Assembly: GCF_030219325.1 (NCBI RefSeq) | Contig: NZ_CP126625.1 | Span: 3,669,874 to 3,733,873, forward strand | Length of the DNA: 64,000 bases | Reading direction: 5' to 3' | Source: Geothrix sp. | Lineage (GTDB): Bacteria > Acidobacteriota > Holophagae > Holophagales > Holophagaceae | Shown: piece by piece, positions 14,876 through 23,913 of the stretch | Layout of the letters: each line of letters begins with the position of its first letter | Numbering within the stretch: the stretch's first letter is position 1 | Made by a program: the position numbers and the translations under genes | The notes under the pieces: model-generated | Told to the model about the DNA's origin: nothing | The model's database searches: none | What the model saw: the letters and a program-made list of their open reading frames with translations, nothing else

Positions 14876-15903
14876 CGATCCTTCCCGAGACTTCCATCCC
14901 CTTCACCGCCGGTGACGGGCGCGCCCTGCGCTTGCGCCGGCTGGGCCTGGCCGACGAGGCCCCGAAGGGTCCCGTGATGCTCGTGCATGGCGCTGGAGTC
15001 CGCTCCAGCATCTTCCAGGCTCCGGTGAAGGAGAACCTGGTCCAGCGCCTGGTGGCCGAGGGCTACGACGTCTGGTTAGAGGATTGGCGCGCCAGCATCG
15101 ACCTGCCGCCCTGCAATTGGACACTGGACCAGGCGGCCCTCTACGACCATCCGAAGGCCGTGCAGAAAGTGATCGAAGTGACGGGCCGCAACCAGATGAA
15201 GGCCATCATCCACTGCCAGGGCTCCACCAGCTTCGCCATGTCGGCCCTGGCCGGGCTGGTGCCCGAGGTGGACACCATCGTCACCAACGCCGTGTCCCTG
15301 TGCCCGGTCATTCCAGCCTTCTCCCGGTTCAAGCTGGCCTTCACCCTGCCCCTGGTCCACCGGATCATGGATGGCCTCGATCCCCAGTGGGGCGAGTACG
15401 CGCCGGACTGGAAGGCCAAGCTCATCCGGGCGGTGGCGGTGTACACGCACTTCGAACGCGAGAACGCCGTCAGCAAGCTGGTGAGCTTTACCTACGGGTC
15501 GGGCCATCCCGCCCTGTGGCGTCACGAGAACCTCAATGAGGCCACCCTGGACTGGCTGCGGCGCGAGTTCGCCCGCGTGCCCCTCAGCTTCTTCGAGCAG
15601 ATTCGCACATGCGTCCGGGCCGGCCACCTGGTGAGTGTGGATGGGCGTCCGGGCCTGCCTGCGGATTACGCTGCTGGCCCGCTGCGCACCGAAGCCCGCT
15701 GGACCTTCCTCGCGGGGGAGCTGAACCGCTGCTTCCTGCCAGAGAGCCAAGTGCGGGCCCATGCCTTCTTCGATGCCCGGCAGCCGGGGCGTCACCGCCT
15801 TCATCTGTTCCCGCGCTACAGCCATCTGGACATTTTCATGGGCCAGGCGGCCAGCGAGGATGTCTTCCCCGTGATTCTTTCGGCCCTGCAGGGCCAAGGT
15901 TGA
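14872..15903 (+). CDS. Alpha/beta hydrolase
   Basis: A 343-residue alpha/beta-hydrolase overlapping the preceding gene by four bases (ATGA). The oxyanion segment LVHGAGVRSS lies near residue 38. The nucleophile elbow is CQGSTS (HCQGSTSFAMSAL, about 113-125), where Ser takes the GxSxG position with Cys at the first place. The catalytic His is likely in RYSHLDIF near the C-terminus. It lacks a signal peptide. Related proteins occur with cholesterol-oxidase-type GMC enzymes in actinobacteria and myxobacteria, and the same partner is encoded at 19189, which suggests a lipid ester or ring-cleaved sterol substrate. Confidence 0.85.
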   Translation: MTILPETSIPFTAGDGRALRLRRLGLADEAPKGPVMLVHGAGVRSSIFQAPVKENLVQRLVAEGYDVWLEDWRASIDLPPCNWTLDQAALYDHPKAVQKVIEVTGRNQMKAIIHCQGSTSFAMSALAGLVPEVDTIVTNAVSLCPVIPAFSRFKLAFTLPLVHRIMDGLDPQWGEYAPDWKAKLIRAVAVYTHFERENAVSKLVSFTYGSGHPALWRHENLNEATLDWLRREFARVPLSFFEQIRTCVRAGHLVSVDGRPGLPADYAAGPLRTEARWTFLAGELNRCFLPESQVRAHAFFDARQPGRHRLHLFPRYSHLDIFMGQAASEDVFPVILSALQGQG

Positions 15904-15913
15904 GGCGGTACCC

Positions 15914-16792
15914 ATGGGCGTTCCCTCCCGAGTTCTTCGCGCCACTGGCCGCCATGCACTGGTGGATGGCATTCCCTTCCAGCTGCCCGTGCTGTGTGAG
16001 GAAAGTCCGGCCCTCTTTGCGGTCTTCCCCATCGATGCAGACAAGGCCAGGGCCCTGCTTCCGGGCAACGAAATCCATCCTTTGCGTTTTTGGAACAGGG
16101 GGCTTCTGGTGGTCTCGGTGATGGACTACCGCAAGACCAGCATCGGAAAGTACATCGAGTTCAGTGTGGGCATCGCCTGTACCCGGGGACCCAAACCCGC
16201 CCCCCGTCTCCTTCCGGCCCTCCTGCCCTGGTTCTTCAACACCGGCCAATTCGTGGTGGAACTGCCGGTGAGTACGGAGATCTCCACCAAGGGCGGCAAG
16301 GGCATCTGGGGCATGCCCAAGCACCAGGGCAGCCTGGACTACCAGATCACGGATCAAACCGTGAGCAGCCAGTACGATCTGGATGGCCAGCTGGGCATCC
16401 GGATCTCCATCCAGCGACCGGGCCGAGCCTGGCTTCCCCTTTCGGTGTCTGCCTCCAACTATTGCGCCTACAGGGGCATGATCTGGAAGTCCAACCTGCA
16501 CTTCAAGGCCAAGGCCGGGCTGACGATGTTCAAGAAGGGCATCGCGGAACTGCTCATCGGCGACCATCCGCGTCTGGCGGCCCTGAAGGGCCTGGGGATC
16601 GGGAAGGACGCCCTCTTCGCGGCCTTCATCCCCTCCGCCCAAGGTGTCCTGGATGATCACGTGGAAGGCTGGTTCTACTCGGAGCCAAACCCCATCACCG
16701 CCCGCCCCGAAGGGTTCGAGAGCGTGGTGAACCTTGGCCTGGGCCAGGACTGGCCGCCGGCCCCAACCGCGAACGGAAGGAGATCCCAATGA
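15914..16792 (+). CDS. Acetoacetate-decarboxylase-family protein
   Basis: A 292-residue member of the acetoacetate decarboxylase (ADC) fold. Conserved strands include FAVFPIDADKARALLP, RGLLVVSVMDYRKTSIGKYIEFSVGIAC and VELPVSTEISTKGGKGIWGMPKHQGSL, whose lysines fall where ADC carries its Schiff-base Lys. Many such relatives are aldolase-dehydratases or ligand binders rather than decarboxylases. Short spacing to the hydrolase upstream (10 bases) and a 4-base overlap with the next gene place it in the operon. A keto-acid or lipid-derived ketone substrate is plausible but not shown. Confidence 0.75.
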   Translation: MGVPSRVLRATGRHALVDGIPFQLPVLCEESPALFAVFPIDADKARALLPGNEIHPLRFWNRGLLVVSVMDYRKTSIGKYIEFSVGIACTRGPKPAPRLLPALLPWFFNTGQFVVELPVSTEISTKGGKGIWGMPKHQGSLDYQITDQTVSSQYDLDGQLGIRISIQRPGRAWLPLSVSASNYCAYRGMIWKSNLHFKAKAGLTMFKKGIAELLIGDHPRLAALKGLGIGKDALFAAFIPSAQGVLDDHVEGWFYSEPNPITARPEGFESVVNLGLGQDWPPAPTANGRRSQ

Positions 16793-17280
16793 AGCAGCCC
16801 TGGACCATCGCCACGAATCTGGGCCTGATGCTGGGCTGCGTCTCCATCTACATGGGCGTGGGCTGGTTCATGTGGGTCATGTCGTTCCCGTCGGCACCCC
16901 TTCTCACACCCGACAACATGGCCGTGGTCATGCTGCCCCAGGTGGCCGCCGCCACGCGCCTGTTCACCTTCCTCGTCACCCTGATGGTGATCTGCGAGTC
17001 CCTGCTGATCTGGCAGCTCTGGCATACCCCCTTCAGGGTCTGGGCCCTGCTCGCTCTCATCCTTCTGGTGGCCGCCACAGGGGTGCACGTCACCTACTTG
17101 AAGCCCATCAATGACGAGCTGGCCAGCCACGCTCCCACGCTGGCCCGCCTCCAGGAACTGCTGATCCCGTGGGTCCACTACAACCGGATCAAGGTGATCC
17201 TCTGGAATCTGGAGTGGCTGAACATGGCCGTGATCCTGCTGCGCCAGAGCGCGGGCTACTTCGCGGCAAAGGCGGCTTGA
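16789..17280 (+). CDS. Four-helix membrane protein, operon member
   Basis: A 163-residue protein with four hydrophobic helices (near 8-32, 58-80, 85-102 and 136-155) and a conserved-looking extracytoplasmic loop with TYLKPINDELASHAPTLARLQELLIPWVHYNRIK. This layout resembles DUF1772/anthrone-oxygenase-like proteins, a weak assignment. The start ATG overlaps the preceding stop (ATGA) and its own stop overlaps the next start (TGATG). Its place between soluble lipid enzymes suggests an accessory or membrane-anchor role. Confidence 0.7.
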   Translation: MKQPWTIATNLGLMLGCVSIYMGVGWFMWVMSFPSAPLLTPDNMAVVMLPQVAAATRLFTFLVTLMVICESLLIWQLWHTPFRVWALLALILLVAATGVHVTYLKPINDELASHAPTLARLQELLIPWVHYNRIKVILWNLEWLNMAVILLRQSAGYFAAKAA

Positions 17281-17669
17281 TGACCTCGCCACGGCTCCGA
17301 CTGGTCCTGCTGATCATCGCGGTCCTCACCCTGATCAGCGGGGTCACCCAGATGCTGCTGCCCGCCGTCGTCCTTCACCTGGTGGGCGGACCGGACAACC
17401 CCGGCGCGCGCCACTTCTTCGGCATCGTGGGGATGTTCATGGTCCTCTTCGGCGGCCTGGCCTTCCAGTCGCTTCGGGCACCGGAGCCCCAGCAGACACT
17501 GCCCCTGCGGTGGGCTGCCCTCCAGAAACTGGGCGCCTCCATCGCCGTGGGCCTGGGGTTCCTCCATGGCCTCTTTGGCCCGCTCGCGATGCTGGTGGCC
17601 GGTTTCGACCTGCTCTCGGCGGTGCTGTTCTTCGCCTACCTGCGCCACCTTCCGGGACGGCTGCCATGA
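17280..17669 (+). CDS. Small membrane protein, operon member
   Basis: A 129-residue protein with four predicted helices (near 7-28, 43-60, 75-92 and 98-118), beginning MTSPRLRLVLLIIAVLTLISGVTQM. It shares one base with the stop of the upstream gene and four with the start of the patatin gene, so expression is clearly coupled. No family is recognised. The short arginine-flanked helices and the conserved-looking GARHFFGIVGMFM segment could form a quinone or lipid pocket, but that is conjecture. Confidence 0.7.
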   Translation: MTSPRLRLVLLIIAVLTLISGVTQMLLPAVVLHLVGGPDNPGARHFFGIVGMFMVLFGGLAFQSLRAPEPQQTLPLRWAALQKLGASIAVGLGFLHGLFGPLAMLVAGFDLLSAVLFFAYLRHLPGRLP

Positions 17670-19186
17670 CCCGCTGTCACTTCGCCGCGCCTCCGGGCGA
17701 GGGGCCCCGTCGGTCCCTGCTGCTGGCGGGGGGCGGGATGCGCGTGGCCTGGCAGGCGGGCGTCCTCTTGGCCCTGGACGAGGCGGGTGTCCGGTTCCAG
17801 CACTTCGATGGCGCTTCCGGGGGCACGCTGAACCTGGCCATGCTCCTCTCGGGACTGACACCCCTCGAGATGGTCCAGCGCTGGCGGGCTCTGGAGCTCG
17901 GGGACTTCATCTCGCTGCTGCCCCTGGCGGACTACCTGAAGGGCGCCTGGCCCGCCCTGGGCGACGCGGACGGCGTGCGCGACAAAGTCTTCCCCAGCCT
18001 CGGCATCGACTTCGATTCGATCGGGGCCTGCGAAGGCCTGAGCGCCACCTTCAATCTCTGCAACTTCACTCGGAAAACCCTGGAGGTGGTGGAGCACACG
18101 GCCCTGGAACCCGACCTGCTGGTGGCCGCCATGTCCCTGCCCGCCTTCATGCCCGCCGTCCACTGGAAGGGCATGACCTATACGGACGCGGTGTGGATCA
18201 AGGACACGAACCTGTGGGAGGCGGTGAAGCGCGGAGCCGAGGAACTCTGGCTGCTCTGGTGCATCGGCAACACGCCGACTTACCGGGACGGGGCCTTTCC
18301 CCAATACGTCCACATGATCGAAATGAGCGCGAACGGCGCGCTCTTCGAAGAGCTTGACCGCATTCGCGATCTCAACGACCGGATCCAGCGGGGCGACTCG
18401 CCCTTCGGCCAGCGCCAGCCCATCCAGCTGCATGTCATTAAGCCCGCCCAGGCCCTGCCCCTGGACCCGGATTTCTATCTGGGCCGAGTGCGGGCGGAGT
18501 CCCTCGTCGCCCTGGGCCACCGCGCCGCCACAGACTACCTGAGCCGCTGCAGCCCCGTCGGGCTTCCCCTCACTCCGGAGGTCACCACCATGATCGATGC
18601 AGCTCCCGGACTCTCCTTCCGCGAAACCATGTCGGGTCCCTTCAGCCTTGGCCAGCAGGATCCGCAGGCCGGCGCTGACGCCCAGGGCCCGACCCTCGCC
18701 ATGCATGCCACGGTCTTCATCCAGGATCTGGACCGCTTCCTGTCTGACCCGACACACCTGGGCAGCCTCAGCGGCACCATCGACTACGCCCCCTTCGGAG
18801 CCCCGCTCGAGGCCCACCATGGCGTCTTCCGGCTGTTCTCGCCCACCGATGAGCCGAACACCCAGTACATGGTCTACGAGCTGGCCTTCGAGAAGGATGG
18901 CGAGCCCCACTATCTGGCCGGGCACAAGGTGGTGCGCCAGGATCCGGGCTTCGACATGTGGAAGGACACCACCACCCTCTACACCAAGCTCCACAGGGGC
19001 CCCGATGCCAAGGGGGAGGTGGTGGGGGCGGGGGTCCTCAGCCTGGGCATGACGGATCTGCTCAAGCTCCTGAGCACGGTTGAGGTCCCGAATGCTGACC
19101 CCGCCCAGCGGGTGAGCACCCTCGCCAAGTTCGGGACCTTCTTCCTGGGCGAGCTCTGGAGTACCTACGGCAAACACCTGAGGTGA
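17666..19186 (+). CDS. Patatin-like phospholipase with extra C-terminal domain
   Basis: A 506-residue protein in two parts. Residues 17-320 form a patatin domain: oxyanion loop GGGMRVAWQAG (22-32), nucleophile GASGG with Ser51, and the catalytic Asp in YTDAVW (near 173, DA replacing the usual DG). Residues from about 350 (HATVFIQDLDRFLSDPTHLGS... GVFRLFSPTDEPNT... DPGFDMWKDTTTLYTKLHRGP) resemble the C-terminal extension attached to bacterial cholesterol-oxidase-type GMC proteins. Here that extension is fused to the lipase while the GMC enzyme is encoded by the next gene. Probable role: acyl-ester hydrolysis feeding the oxidase. Confidence 0.85.
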   Translation: MTRCHFAAPPGEGPRRSLLLAGGGMRVAWQAGVLLALDEAGVRFQHFDGASGGTLNLAMLLSGLTPLEMVQRWRALELGDFISLLPLADYLKGAWPALGDADGVRDKVFPSLGIDFDSIGACEGLSATFNLCNFTRKTLEVVEHTALEPDLLVAAMSLPAFMPAVHWKGMTYTDAVWIKDTNLWEAVKRGAEELWLLWCIGNTPTYRDGAFPQYVHMIEMSANGALFEELDRIRDLNDRIQRGDSPFGQRQPIQLHVIKPAQALPLDPDFYLGRVRAESLVALGHRAATDYLSRCSPVGLPLTPEVTTMIDAAPGLSFRETMSGPFSLGQQDPQAGADAQGPTLAMHATVFIQDLDRFLSDPTHLGSLSGTIDYAPFGAPLEAHHGVFRLFSPTDEPNTQYMVYELAFEKDGEPHYLAGHKVVRQDPGFDMWKDTTTLYTKLHRGPDAKGEVVGAGVLSLGMTDLLKLLSTVEVPNADPAQRVSTLAKFGTFFLGELWSTYGKHLR

Positions 19187-19188
19187 AC

Positions 19189-20784
19189 ATGGTCTGGGAC
19201 GTGCTCGTCATCGGAAGCGGGTTCGGAGGCGCCATCGTGGGCAGCCGCATGGCGGAAAAGGGCGCCAAGGTACTGATGCTGGAGCGGGGGCGCTGGTGGG
19301 ACAAGGCCGATAAGCCTGGCCGTAGCGCCTATCCCCGGGGCATCGGTGATCCCTGGCTCTGGAACCAGTCGGCCCCCGAGCGGGAGAACGGCTGGATCGA
19401 TTTCAGGAATTTCCAGCACATGAGCGTGGTTCAGGGCGCCGCCGTGGGCGGCGGCTCCCTCATCTACGCCAACATCAGCACCGAGGCTCCGCCCTCGGCC
19501 TTTGAGGGAGGCTGGCCACCGGAGCTGACCTATGCGGAACTCAAGCCCCACTACGACCGGGTGGCCGCATTCATGAACGTCATGCCCATTCCCGAGGGGC
19601 AGTGGACCGAGCGCATGAAGTTCATGCAGCGTTCCGCCGCCGCCATCGGCGAGCCGGCACGGTTCCGGCCCCTGGAGCTGGCCGTGTCCTTTGATCCCCA
19701 GTGGCGCTATGCCCCGGACGGATCCACCGAACGGGTGGAGATCTCCCGCCGCTTTGTCAACGCCCAGGGCGAGGAGCAGGGAACCTGCGTGCACCTTGGC
19801 AACTGCGACATCGGCTGCGAAGCCGACGCCAAGAACACCCTGGACCGCAACTACATTCCCATGGGCGTTCGGCACGGAATGGACGTGCGACCCCTCCACC
19901 TTGTGCGCAACATTGAGCCCTGCCCCGGGGGAGGCTATGTCGTCCACTTCGACCGCATCCAGAACGGACAACTGATCCCCGGGGAGGAGAAGGCCCGCCA
20001 GGTGGTGGTGTCCGCGGGCTCCCTCGGCTCCACGGAACTCCTGCTGCGCTGCCGTGACGAGCACCGCACCCTGGAACGCCTGAGCCCCAGACTGGGCGAG
20101 GGCTGGTGTAGCAATGGCGATTTCCTCACCCCGGCCTTCTATCCGGACATGGCGCCCCTCCACCCCAGCAAGGGACCCACCATCTCCAGCACCATCTCCT
20201 TTCTGGATGGCAGCCAGGGCGAGCGCTTCTGGATCGAGGATGGGGGCTTCCCGAACCTGCTGGCGGATCAAGCCCGGAACCTGGGCGGAGGCCGGATTCG
20301 CAACCTGCGCGCCAAGCTGCTGGTGGACGTCCTCCAGCGGCTGCTCCGGGCTCATCCCGAGCCCTTCCCGCACGTGATGCCCTGGTTCGCCCAAGGCATG
20401 GACCGGGCCGAAGGCGTCATGGCCCTCCGCCGCCGGTTCTGGATCTTCGGACGGCGGAGCCTGCATCTGGACTGGGAACTGCCCAGCGGCAAGCCTGTGG
20501 TGGACGCGATCATCGCCATGCACAAGCGGCTGACCGAGGCCACCGGCGGCACCTTCCACGCGCCTGTGAACTGGAATGTGGCGCATCACCTCGTCACCCC
20601 ACACCCCCTGGGTGGCTGCATCATGGGCCGCGGACCCTCCGATGGGGTGGTGGACCACGCAGGCCGGGTCTTCGGCCACGAGGGCCTCTACGTGGCCGAT
20701 GGCGCCATCATCCCCCGGGCCCTGGGCGTCAACCCCAGCCGCACCATCGGGGCGCTTGCCGAGCGAGTGGCGTCACTCATGTAG
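19189..20784 (+). CDS. GMC-family FAD oxidoreductase, cholesterol-oxidase-like
   Basis: A 531-residue flavoenzyme. ATG 19189 lies five bases after GAGG (19180-19183); GTG 19183 overlapping the patatin stop is an alternative. The Rossmann FAD motif GSGFGG is at 9-14, followed by LMLERGRWW. The substrate-side VVQGAAVGGGSLIYANI (near 79) and the C-terminal HPLGGC (near 471), then VADGAIIPRALGVNPSRTIGALAER, are the hallmarks of ChoD-type GMC enzymes. A CVHLGNCDIGCEADAKNTLD segment is also typical of that branch. It oxidises an alcohol, plausibly a sterol or hopanoid 3-hydroxyl. It is the last gene of the 13187-20784 operon. Confidence 0.9.
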   Translation: MVWDVLVIGSGFGGAIVGSRMAEKGAKVLMLERGRWWDKADKPGRSAYPRGIGDPWLWNQSAPERENGWIDFRNFQHMSVVQGAAVGGGSLIYANISTEAPPSAFEGGWPPELTYAELKPHYDRVAAFMNVMPIPEGQWTERMKFMQRSAAAIGEPARFRPLELAVSFDPQWRYAPDGSTERVEISRRFVNAQGEEQGTCVHLGNCDIGCEADAKNTLDRNYIPMGVRHGMDVRPLHLVRNIEPCPGGGYVVHFDRIQNGQLIPGEEKARQVVVSAGSLGSTELLLRCRDEHRTLERLSPRLGEGWCSNGDFLTPAFYPDMAPLHPSKGPTISSTISFLDGSQGERFWIEDGGFPNLLADQARNLGGGRIRNLRAKLLVDVLQRLLRAHPEPFPHVMPWFAQGMDRAEGVMALRRRFWIFGRRSLHLDWELPSGKPVVDAIIAMHKRLTEATGGTFHAPVNWNVAHHLVTPHPLGGCIMGRGPSDGVVDHAGRVFGHEGLYVADGAIIPRALGVNPSRTIGALAERVASLM

Positions 20785-22200
<1,416 letters not shown>

Positions 22201-22235
22201 GCGGATCAGGGAAAAGCCCCAATAGGCGGAGGTTC

Positions 22236-22276
22236 GCGGAGAAAAGCGGAGATGGTTCTTTTCCGCTTTCCTCCGC
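22236..22276 (+). terminator. Long hairpin downstream of gap
   Basis: GCGGAG-A-AAAGCGGA (22236-22250) pairs with TCCGCTTT-C-CTCCGC (22262-22276): 14 pairs, one A-C mismatch and an 11-base loop. It lies 36 bases after the gap stop, and pyrimidine-rich sequence follows. A further GCGGAGG/CCTCCGC-type repetition in the same spacer (22226-22295) allows alternative pairings. Confidence 0.6.
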
Positions 22277-22389
22277 TTCTCTGTTGCCCTCCGCTTTAAA
22301 AATTCCTTTTCAGAAATTCACCGCCATTCATTGGATTGTCCCTGTGGACCTGCTGGAATGCAGGGGCTCTTCCCTTCCAGGAGGCACCT

Positions 22390-23865
22390 GTGCTGCGATC
22401 CCTGCTGCTGCCCGTCCTCATCCTGCTGGGTGGAGCCGCGCTCCCGGCCGTGGCACAGACCAGCCCCGCCGCGCAGATCCCGGCGGACCTGCCCAGGGGC
22501 GAGCGGTGGCTGAGGCATTTCAGCGAGGACCTGCTGCCGTTCTGGAACGTGCCGGACGCCTGGGGCTCGCCCCGGGGCGACTTCCCCACCTTCCGCGCCA
22601 ACGACGGCAAGGCCGTGGACTGGGCGAAGCCGCCCGCGGAGCTGGCGGAGGCGCCGGGCTGGATCAAGGAACAGTTCGGCCGTGAGTACGTGCGCATGAA
22701 GTCGCGCCAGACCTACTTCTACGGCGTGGCCTACCACCTGACAGGTGATCCCAAGATGCTGGCCCTGGCCCGGGACGGCGCGGCCTTCATCCGCAGGCGG
22801 GCCCTCGATCCGAAGACCGGCAGCGCCGTGTCCTACTGGGAAAAGGGCGTCCCAAAGCCCGAGGTGCTGGCCCGCACCACCCAGGACCTGGCCTATGCCC
22901 AGCTGGGCCTGGCCATGTACTACTACCTGACCCGGGACGAGGCCACGCTGCGCGACATCAAGAAGCTCAAGCGCCACATCTTCGCCCAGTACTGGAACCC
23001 CCAGTGGCAGGCCCTGCGCTGGGTGAAGAAGGAGGGCCCGGACGGCGAGCACCTGCGCCAGGAGCTGGTGGCCCAGCTGGACCAGGTGAACGCCTACCTG
23101 CTTCTGCTCACGCCCATCCTGCCCGCGGCGGACCGCAGGGAATGGACGGCCGACCTCAAGCGCCTGGCCCAGGCCATGGTGCGCGACTACCACGACGCGG
23201 AGCGCCACCTCTTCTGGGGCACCATCCACGACCCGGCCCAGAAGCAGCTGGGCTCGCGGCACACGGACTTCGGCCACAGCGCCAAGGCCTACTGGATGCT
23301 GGAGCGCATCGGGCGGCTCACGCAGGATCAGGCCCTGGTGGGCCTGGCCACCAGCGGCGCGAGGGCGGTGCTGAAACAGGCCTACCTGCCGGAGTCTGGC
23401 ACCTGGGGCTCGCGGCTGCGGCCGGACGGCAGCGTCGGCACCGGGAAGGAGTGGTGGATCTACGCGGAGCTGGACCAGCTGGCGGCCACCCTGGCGCTGA
23501 CGGACCCGGCCCAGGCCGCGCCCCTGCCCCGCACGGCGGACTTCTGGTTCAAGCGCATGGTGGATCCCGTGAACCACGAGGTCTGGGGCGGCACCGGGGG
23601 TGCCCCCGACTTCGAGCCCTGGCAGGGTCCCAAGATCCACCAGTGGAAGAGCGGCTACCACTCGGCCGAGCATGCCCTGGTGGGCTACCTCACGGCCCAG
23701 GCCCTGCATGGGGAGGCAGCCACCCTCTACTTCGCGCCTCCCAGCACCAAGGTGCTTCTGCGGCCCTATGTCTTCGAGGGCACCGCCGCCAGCCGCAGCA
23801 GCGAAGCGCTGCCGGGCTTCCCGGGACGGCGGAAGGTCGAGGTCGCCTTCACCGGGCTGAGGTAG
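22390..23865 (+). CDS. Secreted AGE-family (six-hairpin, sugar-epimerase-fold) protein
   Basis: A 491-residue exported protein. The GTG at 22390, close behind AGGAGG (22379-22384), opens a signal peptide VLRSLLLPVLILLGGAALPAVAQ. The mature part is an alpha/alpha barrel: repeated helical pairs with aromatic-rich loops such as SRQTYFYGVAYHLTGDPKMLALARDG, FGHSAKAYWMLERIG and KEWWIYAELDQLAATLAL, resembling N-acylglucosamine 2-epimerase/cellobiose epimerase proteins, including the histidine-bearing RHTDFGHSAK and KSGYHSAEHALVGYL. It lies directly before the starch cluster, so periplasmic isomerisation or hydrolysis of sugars is plausible. The exact reaction is not known. Confidence 0.75.
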   Translation: MLRSLLLPVLILLGGAALPAVAQTSPAAQIPADLPRGERWLRHFSEDLLPFWNVPDAWGSPRGDFPTFRANDGKAVDWAKPPAELAEAPGWIKEQFGREYVRMKSRQTYFYGVAYHLTGDPKMLALARDGAAFIRRRALDPKTGSAVSYWEKGVPKPEVLARTTQDLAYAQLGLAMYYYLTRDEATLRDIKKLKRHIFAQYWNPQWQALRWVKKEGPDGEHLRQELVAQLDQVNAYLLLLTPILPAADRREWTADLKRLAQAMVRDYHDAERHLFWGTIHDPAQKQLGSRHTDFGHSAKAYWMLERIGRLTQDQALVGLATSGARAVLKQAYLPESGTWGSRLRPDGSVGTGKEWWIYAELDQLAATLALTDPAQAAPLPRTADFWFKRMVDPVNHEVWGGTGGAPDFEPWQGPKIHQWKSGYHSAEHALVGYLTAQALHGEAATLYFAPPSTKVLLRPYVFEGTAASRSSEALPGFPGRRKVEVAFTGLR

Positions 23866-23913
23866 GCCGGGCGAAGGGCTTATGAAACCTTTCCTTGCCT
23901 CTATCTGAGGCGG

